Assembly (NCBI GenBank): GCA_963837755.1
Contig: CAWIOP010000001.1
Coordinates: forward strand, 434,001 to 498,000
Source: JADGHX01 sp963837755
GTDB taxonomy: Bacteria; Pseudomonadota; Gammaproteobacteria; Steroidobacterales; Steroidobacteraceae
Reading direction: 5' to 3'
DNA: 64,000 nt
In this document: one piece after another, positions 17,868 through 26,810 of the stretch
Numbering within the stretch: the first letter of the stretch is position 1
Layout of the letters: each line of letters starts with the position of its first letter
Position numbers and translations under genes: made by a program
The notes under the pieces: generated by a model
The model's database searches: none
The model's input: only the letters and a program-made list of their open reading frames with translations
What the model was told of the DNA's origin: nothing

Positions 17868-19204
17868 CTACTGCGCGACGAACGCCGCGAGCAATTCATC
17901 CAGCAGTTTCATGAGCGACGCGTCGCCGTGAACTCGTACGGGCCGAGTTTCTCGATGGCCTGGATGCCGTATTCCTTCACGTTGCCGGTGACGATGCCGG
18001 AGAACGCGCGGCGCAGATTCGCGGCGAGCTCGTGCGCGGGCTGATCGCGATGCAGCTCGCAGCGCGCGCATCGACTCGTGCGTGACTTCGAACGGCTGCT
18101 GGAAGTCATGCGGCACCGACAGCAGCCAGTTGAAGTTGTACGAATCGCTCTGCTTGCGGCGGAACTCGCGCACCGCTTCCATGCCGTCGCACCATGTGGC
18201 GCGCCGACGTCGGCCGGGTCGTCGACGATGACGTGCAGGCGCTTCAGCGCCTGCTCGCCGAGCGTGCCGGCGATGAAGCGGCTCATGTGCTCGAAGTAGC
18301 CTGCGCTCTCGGCAGGGCCCGTGAGCACCACGGGCAGCGGCTGGTCGCGGTTGGCCGGATCGAGCAGGATGCCGAGCAGATAGAGGATTTCTTCCGCCGT
18401 GCCGGCGCCGCCCGGGAACACCACGATGCCGTGCGCCAGCGCGCACGAACGCTTCGAGGCGCTTCTCGATGTCCGGCATGATCACGAGCTGGTTGACGAT
18501 GGGATTCGGCGGCTCGGCGGCGATGATGCCGGGCTCGGTGAGGCCGATGTAGCGGCCGCTGTCGATGCGCTGCTTGGCGTGGCCGATGGTGGCGCCCTTC
18601 ATGGGCCCCTTCATGGCGCCCGGGCCCGCAGCCCGTGCACACGTCCAGGCCGCGCAGGCCCATCTCGTAGCCGACTTTCTTCGTGTACTTGTACTCGGCG
18701 TTGCCGATCGAATGGCCGCCCCAGCACACGACGAGATTCGGCCGCGCCTTGACGTCGAGCAGCCGCGCGTTGCGCAGCACGTGGAACACGGCGTTGGTGA
18801 TGTCGCCGGAGTCGTCGAGGTCGAAGCGGCCGCTGTCGACGATTTCGTTGGAGATGAAGACCACGTCGCGCAGCACGGCGAACAGGTGCTCCTTGATGCC
18901 GCGGATCATCTCGCCATCGACGAACGCCTGCGGCCGGCGCGTTGTGGATCTCGAGCTTGATGCCCCACGCATGGCGCACGATCTGGATGTCGAAGCTGGC
19001 GTAGCGGTCGAAGATTTCCTTGGCGTTGTCGGTGTCGGCGCCGCAGTTGAGCACGGCCAGCGCGCATTTGCGGAACAGCGGATACAGGCCGCCCTGGCTC
19101 GAATCCAGCAGTTTGTCGATCTCGGCCTGCGACAGATTCTCGAGGCTGCCGCGCGGGCCGACGCGCGCGTCGACGAATTCGGGAACGACGATGCTGCTTT
19201 CCAC
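17868..19204 (-). CDS. ppnN: Pyrimidine/purine nucleotide 5'-monophosphate nucleosidase PpnN (frameshifted)
   Basis: LOG/YgdH family; it hydrolyses nucleoside monophosphates to base and ribose phosphate and in E. coli is tuned by (p)ppGpp. Recognisable in order: LYPLFRKCALAVLNCG, AFVDGEMIRGIKEHLFAVLRD, VVCWGGHSIGNAEY, CTGCGPG, MKGATIGHAKQR, TEPGIIAAEPPNP, PGGAGTAEEILYLLGIL and GIVTGNVKEYGI. Shifts occur near 18935, 18620, 18440, 18205 and 18065. The TAG stop at 17868-17870 is followed in the same frame by RMKLPG, which belongs to the family C-terminus, so the true end may be near 17795. Confidence 0.88.
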
Positions 19205-19227
19205 GCTTGTCCCCTGGTTCGATCGGC

Positions 19228-19300
19228 AGTCGCCTACGGCGCTTTTTCGGATAGTGGCTTCGTTTCCGGCGGCAAAAGGCGCGACTTGCCGCCTGCTTTA
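19228..19300 (+). repeat. Intergenic palindromic repeat, copy C (partial)
   Basis: AGTCGCCTACGGCGCTTTTTC, then a TCCGG-containing linker, then GGCGGCAA / TTGCCGCC arms (19268-19275 and 19286-19293), match copies A and B. The hairpin has lost three bases of its right arm, leaving an 8-bp stem. It fills the gap between ppnN and the L,D-transpeptidase gene. Confidence 0.65.
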
Positions 19301-19873
19301 CGGCAGGATTTCGATCGGCGCGTTGTCGGCGGTCAGCAGCCAGATCTCCACCATGTCGGCGTTGGAGACGGCGATGCAGCCGTCCGTCCAGTCGCTGCTC
19401 GATAGTAGGTCGGGCGTGTGCTTCAGCTGGTTCGGCAGCCCGTGGATCATGATGGAGCCGCCCGAGTCCCAGCCGTTGCGGCGGGCGTGCTTCGCGTCCC
19501 TGTCGTTCGGGTAGGAGACCTGGATGGAAAGAAAGAAGTCACTGCGCGGGTTGCGGCGGGTGAGGCGGTAGCGCCCTTCGGGCGTGCGGAAGTCGCCGGC
19601 GCGCTCCTTGTGGCCCACGGGGTTCAGCCCGAGCGAAACCTTGTAGGTACGCAAAATGCTGTCGCCACGCATCAGCAGCATCTTGCGATTGCCCTTGTAG
19701 ACGACCACGCGATCGGCCGTGGGCATTGAAAGGGTTGGGCTCTGGGTAGCGGAGCTGGCACTGCCGAGCGCATCGGCCCATGCCACGCCCGAAATCGCCA
19801 TGCCGGAGATGACCAGACCGGTAACGGCGAGCAATGTGGCGAGCGCCGGCAAGGGGCGCAGGAAGGGCTTCAT
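19298..19873 (-). CDS. Exported L,D-transpeptidase family protein
   Basis: 191 residues with an N-terminal signal or anchor (PALATLLAVTGLVISGMAI) and a YkuD-type catalytic domain: RVVVYKGNRKMLLMRGDSI, PVGHKERAGDFRTPEGRY, IMIHGLPN (catalytic His) and DWTDGCIAVSNADM (catalytic Cys). The DGC in place of the common SHGC is seen in the YafK-like branch. These enzymes form 3-3 peptidoglycan links, attach lipoproteins, or cleave such links. Start chosen at the Met preceding the signal peptide. It is followed leftward by repeat copy C. Confidence 0.88.
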   Translation of the reverse strand: MKPFLRPLPALATLLAVTGLVISGMAISGVAWADALGSASSATQSPTLSMPTADRVVVYKGNRKMLLMRGDSILRTYKVSLGLNPVGHKERAGDFRTPEGRYRLTRRNPRSDFFLSIQVSYPNDRDAKHARRNGWDSGGSIMIHGLPNQLKHTPDLLSSSDWTDGCIAVSNADMVEIWLLTADNAPIEILP

Positions 19874-20122
19874 TTTCCGATCAAACAAGCACTTGCGGAC
19901 TTTGCGTGGATTATAGGGGCACATCGCGCCAGCGGCGACGTGCACCCGTACCGTTTTTCGGCTGTCGCCGCCATGGCTGCAGCGCTTCTTACGGGAAGAG
20001 CGAACCGGGGCGCATGGTCGCATTGTGCGTACGCGAATGCGCTGTGTCGGTGTTTGGCGGCAGTGGATGAAGACGGGCGGGTTCGCACTGATAATGGCCG
20101 CGCTTCAGCGGGGAGGCCTTTC

Positions 20123-20695
20123 GTGATTCAACTGGCCGTGGCTCGACTTCGTACGACATGGGGCACTCGCTGTGTGTTCCTGGCCTGCGCGCTTGCGGGG
20201 TGTGCCACGGCGCGCGACGACGCGCCGAGCGAGCGGCTCGACTCAAACACCGGCACCACGCTGACGCTCATGCCGAAACCGGTCGAGCTCATCGTGGAGC
20301 GCGCGCGCGGGCCGAAGACCGATCCGTTCGCCTACCTCGCGCCGTTCGAGACGAATCGCATGGGCTCGCACGAGCTGTTCCTGTGGGTGTCGGCACCGCA
20401 AGTGGCGAGCCCTCTGGGGGTGCCGAACGTGTTCTGCGGGGAAACGCCGATCGCCCTCGAAAAGTACGAAGGGACGATGGCAGACGTTGGCTTGTCCAGC
20501 CCGCCCTACAAGGCCCCTGCTCCGTGGAGCGCGCAGTGGTACTTTCGCCTGTCGGGCGAGGTGCTCGACTGCTTCGTCAACGCGAGGCGCATTCGAGTGA
20601 TCACTCAGACAGCGGACGCGGAGCCGGATACGTACACGGCAGAAGGTGCGGCGATTTCCGGGCTGAGCTCGTTCGTGGCGCGCGTTCGGACGTAG
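20123..20695 (+). CDS. Putative lipoprotein of unknown function
   Basis: 190 residues. The GTG start has GGGGAGG immediately upstream. The signal peptide ends CVFLACALAGC, a good lipobox with Cys near 29. The mature part has no motif I recognise; it contains ELFLWVSAP, VFCGETPIALEKYEG and a pair of Cys residues (CGE and LDCF) that could form a disulphide. It is convergent with mltD. Confidence 0.7.
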   Translation: MIQLAVARLRTTWGTRCVFLACALAGCATARDDAPSERLDSNTGTTLTLMPKPVELIVERARGPKTDPFAYLAPFETNRMGSHELFLWVSAPQVASPLGVPNVFCGETPIALEKYEGTMADVGLSSPPYKAPAPWSAQWYFRLSGEVLDCFVNARRIRVITQTADAEPDTYTAEGAAISGLSSFVARVRT

Positions 20696-20727
20696 GAGCG
20701 AGAAAAGCGCTATCGCCTGCGCAGCCG

Positions 20728-23043
20728 CTAGCCCACTGAAGCCGACATCTCCTCGACCTTCGGCAGCACGAGCTCGGTGCCGGCGCGCATCTCTCCAAAG
20801 TCGACGTCGGGGTTGTACTGCTGGAGCAGCCACATGGGCAGGCGGGCATAGCGCTGGGTGACGGTCCAGAGCGAGTCGCCGCGGCGGACGATGTAGACCT
20901 CCGTGCCGAGAATGCGGTGGCTCGCGAAGTAGCTCGCCTGCAGCGTGCGGTGGAATTCGCGACGGGTCTGCTCGAAGTCTTCGTGATTCACCTTGGCGAA
21001 GTCGAGCTTCAGCTTGCGGCCAATGATCACCGGGCGGCTGAACTTCATGTCGTTCACCTGGCGCAGCCGGTTAGCGGTGATGCCGAGCCAGTCCGCGTAG
21101 TGCCCCAGCGTTTCCTCGGCGACCACGACAATGGTGCCGTCCTTGCCGACGGAGTAATCGATTGGGTCGGCCGACTGCGGCGTTTCGACCGCCGGCCCAA
21201 GCGCCGGGCCCAGTGCTTCAGCCTGGGCGGCGGAAACGGGCTCTGCGCGCGCGGCCGGGCGGCCCACATTGGCGACTGCCTGGGCGTCTTCCGCGCTTTC
21301 CCGCTGGGCTTCGTCAGCTGGCACGCCGCCCGGGGCAGCTGAGGCGACGACAACCGGTTTCGCCGGCGGCGTGACGGCCGGCGCCCGCGTTGGCGTAGCC
21401 GGGCGCGACGGAAGCGCAGCGACGGCGGCCACCGGCGGTTGCGAGGGCACGGCCTCGCCGGGTGCGGCGAGCGCGAGCTTCTGGCCTTCGTAGATGTAGT
21501 TGCGGTTCCTGAGCTTGTTGATCTTCAGGATATGGCCTTCCGACAAGCCGACCTTCTTCGAGATCTCGGAGATCGAGTCGCCACGGCGAACGAGGTACAC
21601 GTTCGCCGCTTCGCCCTCAGCCGCGGCAACCGCTGCGGCAACCGCCGCAGGCGCGGGTTGAGGCGCCGCAGCCGCGGCCACCACGGTGACCGCCGGTGAT
21701 GCCGGCACGAGCAACGACCGGCCCACACGCACCTTCGCACTGCTGCGGAGGCCATTGAGCTGGCCGAGCGCCTGAGCCGTCACGCCGTAAGTGGCTGCAA
21801 TGCCCGACAGCGTCTCGCCCGCACGCACACGATGGCGCCGATCCTGCGGCTGGCCGGCGTACTGCTCGGTGGGTGTGAGACGCTGGGCCAGTAGCTCCGT
21901 GGTCCACTTTTCGCCATCCGCGGGCAAGCGCAGGTGATAGCCCTTCGGAACATGGCGCTGGCTGTTCCACACGGCCGGTAGCAGCGCGGGGTTCAGCGTG
22001 CGCAGTGAGCTTCGGTCGATCTTCAGGATGCGTTCGAGCGAATTGATCGGCACGTAGGAAGGCGTCGCAATCTCGATGAATCTCAATTCGGCCAGCGGCT
22101 CGACGTTGCCGAAGTACTTGTCCGGATGCCGGTCGATCTCCAGCGCCGCGAGGAACGAGACATAGAAGTTACGCGAGGCGAAGCCGAACGACGGACTCCT
22201 GTAGCCGCGCACGATGCGCTCGATGTCGTCCGTGCCCATCGCGTCTTTCGCGCGGCGCATGCCGGCGGCGCCATGGTTGTAGGCGGTGAGCGCGAGAGGC
22301 CATGTGCCCAGCAGGCGATAGTTGTAGGACAACAGTTGCGCGGCGGCTTCGGTGGAGCGGAATGGGTCCATGCGGTCGTCGACGGAGCTGTCGATGCGCA
22401 TGTATCGACGGCCGGTGGAGCGCATGAACTGCCACAGGCCCGCCGCGCCCACTTTCGAATACGCGGCCGGGTTGAATGACGACTCCACGTGAGGCAGCAC
22501 GGCCAGCTCCGCCGGCAGGCCCTGGTTGGCGAACACTTCGGCGATGTGGCTGGCCCACGCGCCCGAGCGCACGAGGCCTTCCCGGAAGCGGTCGGACTGG
22601 CCGAGCTGGAAGCGAATGCTGTTGGTGGCCTCGAGCAGCCGCGCCGGCGTGCCTTCGGCGCCCCACAGGTCCCGGATGCGCTGGTCTTCAGCCGAAAGCT
22701 CGCCGCTCGCCGAAGCGATGCGCTTGAGGGAGGCGATGTACCTGTCGCGCGCGTCTTCCACCCGCTTCTGGCGTTCGCGCGACTGGGTATTCGGCGCGAA
22801 CTGCATCTTCTCGTAGATCACCGCGAGGTTGCGGTCGTCGTGGATCAAGCCGGCGTTGGTCGTGACCTCGGTGTACACGCGAACCCAGAACTGCACGTCG
22901 CGCTCGAGGCCGGCCGGGCGGGGCACGGGGCTTTCCGCGGCCATGAGCGGCAGCGCTGCGAACGCGAGCACGCAGGCGGCAAACCACCGGATGAGCACAG
23001 AGAGATGCCCCTGGGAGGCGCCGCGAGCCGATGTCGAGTTCAT
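20728..23043 (-). CDS. mltD: Membrane-bound lytic murein transglycosylase D with LysM domains
   Basis: 771 residues, longer than E. coli MltD (452). After a signal peptide and a helical N-terminal domain, the SLT domain carries the catalytic Glu in LPHVESSFNP and the family segments KVGAAGLWQFM and LTAYNHGAAGM. LysM modules follow: HRVRAGETLSGIAATYGV, YLVRRGDSISEISKKVG and YIVRRGDSLWTVTQRYA, with a fourth weaker one (VVVAEETLGHYADWLG). They are separated by Ala/Pro-rich linkers. It cleaves glycan strands to 1,6-anhydro products and binds peptidoglycan through LysM. No lipobox is evident. Confidence 0.94.
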   Translation of the reverse strand: MNSTSARGASQGHLSVLIRWFAACVLAFAALPLMAAESPVPRPAGLERDVQFWVRVYTEVTTNAGLIHDDRNLAVIYEKMQFAPNTQSRERQKRVEDARDRYIASLKRIASASGELSAEDQRIRDLWGAEGTPARLLEATNSIRFQLGQSDRFREGLVRSGAWASHIAEVFANQGLPAELAVLPHVESSFNPAAYSKVGAAGLWQFMRSTGRRYMRIDSSVDDRMDPFRSTEAAAQLLSYNYRLLGTWPLALTAYNHGAAGMRRAKDAMGTDDIERIVRGYRSPSFGFASRNFYVSFLAALEIDRHPDKYFGNVEPLAELRFIEIATPSYVPINSLERILKIDRSSLRTLNPALLPAVWNSQRHVPKGYHLRLPADGEKWTTELLAQRLTPTEQYAGQPQDRRHRVRAGETLSGIAATYGVTAQALGQLNGLRSSAKVRVGRSLLVPASPAVTVVAAAAAPQPAPAAVAAAVAAAEGEAANVYLVRRGDSISEISKKVGLSEGHILKINKLRNRNYIYEGQKLALAAPGEAVPSQPPVAAVAALPSRPATPTRAPAVTPPAKPVVVASAAPGGVPADEAQRESAEDAQAVANVGRPAARAEPVSAAQAEALGPALGPAVETPQSADPIDYSVGKDGTIVVVAEETLGHYADWLGITANRLRQVNDMKFSRPVIIGRKLKLDFAKVNHEDFEQTRREFHRTLQASYFASHRILGTEVYIVRRGDSLWTVTQRYARLPMWLLQQYNPDVDFGEMRAGTELVLPKVEEMSASVG

Positions 23044-23290
23044 TTACACCCCAGTCAAAATCGAATTCGATTGAGCCATCAACGAGTTGAGCGCATCGCC
23101 ATCGACGCACCGCACACTTACCCTGCGCGAGAACGTCGGCGCCTTTGACAACCGGCCGATTCCAGTGCTGGGCCCGACACTGCCCGCAGGGGTGCGCGCA
23201 GGGGTGGAAGGCTTGCATAGCGCGCAGTACGTCACAGTTGAACTACGTCGCAGATACAAGATGTCACATCAAACGGGGCAGCGTGGGCAC

Positions 23291-23306
23291 TGGCATGGCC
23301 GTTGCT
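23291..23306 (+). promoter_or_regulatory. Sigma54-type promoter
   Basis: TGGCATGGCCGTTGCT matches the RpoN consensus TGGCACGN4TTGCW at all but one defined position. The GG and GC elements have the required spacing. No coding frame of note follows; downstream lies a non-coding stretch ending in a strong terminator, so the transcript is probably an RNA gene. Confidence 0.55.
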
Positions 23307-23316
23307 TATCTTATTA

Positions 23317-23507
23317 GCAGAAGGGCGGCAAAGCGCCAGCCCCGGAAGGAAGCAAGCTAGCGGATACACAACAAAGATTGCGGATCGCCTGAGGCGGCCT
23401 TACTCCTCCGCGGCAGGCACCAGCAACCCGATAACAACAACAAACGACGACACTCCTCCACAAATCAAGCAAGCGACCAACCCCTGTCCCACAACAGGGG
23501 TTTTTTT
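23317..23507 (+). ncRNA. Candidate sigma54-dependent small RNA
   Basis: About 190 bases between the sigma54 promoter and the terminator, with genes on both sides on the other strand. The 5' part can fold (GGCG/CGCC hairpin at the start) and has several GGA triplets. The middle and 3' part are C/A-rich and look single-stranded. ACTCCTCC occurs twice (23402-23409 and 23452-23459), a sequence able to pair with Shine-Dalgarno regions. AACAACAACAAAC (about 23433-23445) contains an exact AANAANAA motif, the Hfq/Crc-binding signature of the CrcZ/CrcY decoy RNAs of Pseudomonas, which are also sigma54-driven. No known family is assigned. Confidence 0.5.
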
Positions 23508-23508
23508 T
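23479..23508 (+). terminator. Strong Rho-independent terminator
   Basis: AACCCCTGT and ACAGGGGTT form a perfect 9-bp stem with a six-base loop, followed by a run of T (six beyond the stem). It points rightward, but the flanking genes mltD and nrdJb are both leftward, so it must serve another transcript. Confidence 0.88.
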
Positions 23509-23643
23509 GCCCACACGAAACACAAACGGGAGGGGCCCCAGCCCCGAAGTGACGAGCCTCGCTCATGAACGCCACCGCGCCCAAGGCGGTGGCTCGACAG
23601 ACTCAATCGTTGATGAACGAGGCGGCGAGAACCTAACGGCCCC

Positions 23644-24363
23644 TCACCCGCACTTCGAATCGCCGCAGCTCAGGCACGTCTTGCACCCGTCCATCATGAC
23701 GACCGCGGCGGTGCTGCACTTCAGGCAGAGCTGTGCGCCTTCCGGGAAGTGCGACTTCGCGAAGGCGTCCGCCTGCTTGGCGCGCGCCTCGAACTCGGCG
23801 CGTTTTTCATCCACCAGCTTCTGCTGGTGCTCGTCGAGCCCCGGCTTGCGCAGCAGGCCGATGGTCTGCAGGTGGCGCTCGATGACGTAGCCGAGCTCCG
23901 CGATGATCGAGGGCATGAACTTCCCGCCGGGCTGCCAGTAGCCGCCCTTGGGGTCGAACACGGCTTTCAGCTCATCCACCAGGAAGGTGATGTCGCCGCC
24001 CTTCCTGAACACGGCCGAGATGATGCGCGTGAGCGCCACGATCCACTGGTAGTGGTCGAGGTTCTTCGAGTTGATGAACACCTCGAAGGGCCGGCGCTGC
24101 TCGTACTCCGAGCCTTCATTCAGCACGATGTCGTTGATGGTGACGTACATCGCGTGATCGGAGACCGGCGTCTTGATCTTGTAGGTGGAGCCGATCAGCA
24201 CCTCGGGGCGCTGGATCTCCTCGGTCATGCGGATGACCTTGCCGGACTTGCCGAACTTGTCCTTGATGGTGGGCTCGGCGGGAACGGCAGGTTCCGCCGG
24301 CTGCTCGTCGGGCTTGCGGACGCGGTACTTGACGATCTTCTTGTCGACCTTGATGGCGCTCAC
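23644..24363 (-). CDS. nrdJb: Class II ribonucleotide reductase, small C-terminal subunit NrdJb
   Basis: 239 residues corresponding to the C-terminal part of adenosylcobalamin-dependent ribonucleotide reductase, including the TSCPD-type domain (GSTYKIKTPVSDHAMYVTIND and ALTRIISAVFRKGGD). The C-terminal Cys-rich tail CLKCSTAAVVMMDGC then CLSCGDSKCG is the redox-active arm that re-reduces the active site. In Pseudomonas the enzyme is encoded as separate nrdJa and nrdJb, as here. The gene follows nrdJa by 94 bases. Confidence 0.93.
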   Translation of the reverse strand: MSAIKVDKKIVKYRVRKPDEQPAEPAVPAEPTIKDKFGKSGKVIRMTEEIQRPEVLIGSTYKIKTPVSDHAMYVTINDIVLNEGSEYEQRRPFEVFINSKNLDHYQWIVALTRIISAVFRKGGDITFLVDELKAVFDPKGGYWQPGGKFMPSIIAELGYVIERHLQTIGLLRKPGLDEHQQKLVDEKRAEFEARAKQADAFAKSHFPEGAQLCLKCSTAAVVMMDGCKTCLSCGDSKCG

Positions 24364-24457
24364 GATGCGATCCTCTGAATCTGTCTTTACGGGCTATTTG
24401 CGATAAACGCGTGGGGCCGTGCCCCGGGCGCCTGCTGGCGCGCGCCGCTGCGCACGC

Positions 24458-26605
24458 CTAGAACTTCCCGTAGTAGCCTTCTTTCAACGCGTCGAACAGG
24501 TTGGCGGCGGTGTGCTTCTCGCCGTCGTACTCGATCTCTTCATCGCCGCGCACCTCGACCTCGCTGCCGTCTTCCAGCGTGAACACGTACCTGGTGTTCT
24601 TGAGGTCTTCTTCCTTCACGAGCACGCCCTGGAACGCTTCGGGGTTGAAGCGGAACGTGGTGCAGCCCTTGAGGCCGGACTCGTGCGCGTACATGTAAAT
24701 GTCCTTGAAATCTTCGTACTTGTAGTCCGTGGGGACGTTCGCGGTCTTCGAGATGGACGAGTCGATCCACTTCTGGGAAGCCGCCTGGATGTCCACATGC
24801 TGCTTCGGGGTGACTTCGTCGGCCGCCGTGAAGTAGTCCGGCAGCTTTTCGGCCGGCACGGTGGAGCCGGGCATGGCGCGCTCGTTCACGAGCTCGCGGT
24901 AGGCCAGCAGCTCGAACGAGAAGACATCCATCTTCTCCTTCGACTTCTTGCCGGGCCGGATCACGTTGCGGAAATAGTAATGCGCGAACGAAGGCTCGAT
25001 GCCGTTCGACGCATTGTTGGCGAGCGACAGCGAGATGGTGCCGGTGGGCGCGATGGACGTGTGGTGCGTGAAGCGCGCGCCCACCTCGGCAAGCTCATGC
25101 ACCAGCTGCGGGGCGACTTCCGCCACGCGCTGCATGTAGCGGCTGTAGCGGGCGTGCAGCAGGCGGCCCGAAATCTTCGCGCCGACCTTCCAGCCGTCGC
25201 GCGCCATCTCGGGGCGCTTGCGGAGCATTTCCTTCGTGACCGTGAACTCTTCGTTCATGATCGGCGCGGGGCCTTTCTCACGCGACAGCTCGAGCGCCGC
25301 TTCCCAGCCGGCGACGGCCATCTCGCGCGAGACGTCTTCGGTGAACTTCACGGACTCCGGGGAGCCGTATTTCATGCCGAGGCAGGTGATGGTGCTGCCG
25401 AGGCCGAGGAAGCCCATGCCGTGGCGGCGCTTGCGAATGAGCTCCTCGCGCTGCTGCTCGAGCGGCAGGCCGTTGATCTCGACCACGTTGTCGAGCATGC
25501 GCGTGAACACGCGCACCACCTCGCGATACTCCTTCCAGTCGAACTCCGCGAACTCCGTGAACGGGTTGCGCACGAAACGCGTGAGGTTCACCGAGCCGAG
25601 CAGACACGAGCCATACGGCGGCAAGGGCTGCTCGCCGCACGGGTTGGTGGCGCGGATGGTCTCGCACCACCAGTTGTTGTTCATCTCGTTGACGCGGTCG
25701 ATGAGGATGAACCCCGGCTCCGCGAAGTCGTAGGTGGACGACATGATGACGTCCCACATGCGGCGCGCCGGGATCGTCTTGTAGATCTTGCAGGCGACCA
25801 GGCCGTCGTCCTTCACGACGTAGCCTTCGTGCAGCGGCCACTCGCGCCAGATGAATTTCGTGGCGTCGATGATATCCGGCTGCTCGGTCTCGTATTCCTT
25901 CAGCGAGAGCGGGAAGGCGAGCTTCCACTCGCGGTCTTCGCGCACCGCCTGCATGAACTCGTCGGTGATGAGCAGCGACAGGTTGAACTGGCGCAGCCGG
26001 CCGTTCTCGCGCTTGGCGCGGATGAACTCCATGACGTCGGGGTGGCCGATGTCGAACGTGCCCATCTGCGCGCCGCGGCGGCCGCCGGCGGAGGACACCG
26101 TGAAACACATCTTGTCGAAGATATCCATGAACGACAGCGGGCCGGACGTGTAGGCGCCGGCGCCGGACACGTAGGCGCCGCGCGGACGCAGCGTGGAGTG
26201 CTCGTAACCGATGCCGCAGCCGGCCTTCAGCGTGAGCCCGGCTTCGTGGACCTTCTTCAGGATGTCGTCCATCGAATCGCGGATGGTGCCGGACACCGTG
26301 CAATTGATGGTGGACGTGGCGGGCTTGTGCTCGAGCGCGCCGGCGTTCGAGGTGACGCGGCCGGCGGGAATGGCCCCGCGACGCAGCGCCCACACGAAGC
26401 GGTCGTACCAGGTGTCGCGCACTTCCTCGCGCTCCACGTCGGCCAGCGCGCGCGCGACACGCTTGTACGTGTCGTCCATCGTCTTGTCGACGGGCGTGCC
26501 GTCCTTGGCGGTAAGACGGTATTTCTTGTCCCAGATGTCGAGCGAGGCTTCCTGGAAGGCGATCGACTCGACGTCTTTCGGCTCGATTTTCACGACTGTA
26601 TTCAT
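24458..26605 (-). CDS. nrdJa: Class II (B12-dependent) ribonucleotide reductase, catalytic subunit NrdJa
   Basis: 715 residues. It makes deoxyribonucleotides with or without oxygen using adenosylcobalamin. Active-site features include NCTVSGT (Cys), the catalytic NPCGEQPLPPYGSCLLGSVN, and GLKGCTTFRFNP. The substrate-binding core is intact (SSAGGRRGAQMG, FLGLGSTI, APTGTISLSLANN). The start is the ATG giving MNTVVKIEPKDVESIAF. There is no frameshift over 2.1 kb. No class I or III reductase is visible in this window. Confidence 0.96.
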   Translation of the reverse strand: MNTVVKIEPKDVESIAFQEASLDIWDKKYRLTAKDGTPVDKTMDDTYKRVARALADVEREEVRDTWYDRFVWALRRGAIPAGRVTSNAGALEHKPATSTINCTVSGTIRDSMDDILKKVHEAGLTLKAGCGIGYEHSTLRPRGAYVSGAGAYTSGPLSFMDIFDKMCFTVSSAGGRRGAQMGTFDIGHPDVMEFIRAKRENGRLRQFNLSLLITDEFMQAVREDREWKLAFPLSLKEYETEQPDIIDATKFIWREWPLHEGYVVKDDGLVACKIYKTIPARRMWDVIMSSTYDFAEPGFILIDRVNEMNNNWWCETIRATNPCGEQPLPPYGSCLLGSVNLTRFVRNPFTEFAEFDWKEYREVVRVFTRMLDNVVEINGLPLEQQREELIRKRRHGMGFLGLGSTITCLGMKYGSPESVKFTEDVSREMAVAGWEAALELSREKGPAPIMNEEFTVTKEMLRKRPEMARDGWKVGAKISGRLLHARYSRYMQRVAEVAPQLVHELAEVGARFTHHTSIAPTGTISLSLANNASNGIEPSFAHYYFRNVIRPGKKSKEKMDVFSFELLAYRELVNERAMPGSTVPAEKLPDYFTAADEVTPKQHVDIQAASQKWIDSSISKTANVPTDYKYEDFKDIYMYAHESGLKGCTTFRFNPEAFQGVLVKEEDLKNTRYVFTLEDGSEVEVRGDEEIEYDGEKHTAANLFDALKEGYYGKF

Positions 26606-26742
26606 TGGACCCGGCTCCGGTATATGCGGCCGTACAGTACAAATCCAAAGGAAAAACCACGGCTCGCGCGAGCCGGACGAAGTGCCTGTCGATAGCGGCG
26701 ACCCCATGGAACGCTGCTGTCAGACAGCGACTTTCTTTTCCC

Positions 26743-26768
26743 CTTGAAACTCCCCCGAGACCCATCTT
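26743..26768 (+). promoter_or_regulatory. Sigma32-type heat-shock promoter, distal site
   Basis: CTTGAAA, an 11-base spacer, then CCCATCTT, close to the RpoH consensus CTTGAAA-N11-15-CCCCATNT. It faces hsp20 but lies 400 bases upstream of its start. Nothing coding is evident between, so it may give a long-leader transcript or be unused. Confidence 0.4.
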
Positions 26769-26794
26769 TTGATCGCCGGCGGTGTGGGCTGGCG

Positions 26795-26810
26795 ATACAA
26801 GATGTTGTGT
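26795..26810 (-). promoter_or_regulatory. Candidate NrdR box upstream of nrdJa
   Basis: On the minus strand the site reads ACACAACATCTTGTAT, matching 13 of 16 positions of the NrdR consensus ACACWATATATWGTGT. NrdR represses ribonucleotide reductase genes when dATP is high. It lies 190 bases upstream of the nrdJa start. NrdR boxes normally come in pairs and I found no clear second one. An ATCAAT/ATTGAT inverted repeat (26868-26889) is also in this spacer. The rest of 26606-27172 shows no gene. Confidence 0.4.

Noticed and set aside
23340..23370. Resemblance of CCGGAAGGAAGCA to the conserved loop of SRP (4.5S) RNA
   Set aside because: The 13-base identity is striking, but the flanks do not pair as helix 8 or helix 5 of SRP RNA, the ends of the transcript are not complementary, and a sigma54 promoter would be odd for this housekeeping RNA.
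23317..23507. RsmY/RsmZ-type CsrA-binding RNA because of several GGA triplets
   Set aside because: Only three or four GGA, not regularly placed in hairpin loops; the A-rich and CTCC motifs are more distinctive.
24419..26695. 758-codon plus-strand frame opposite nrdJa
   Set aside because: Shadow of nrdJa caused by codon bias; no start signal and no motif.
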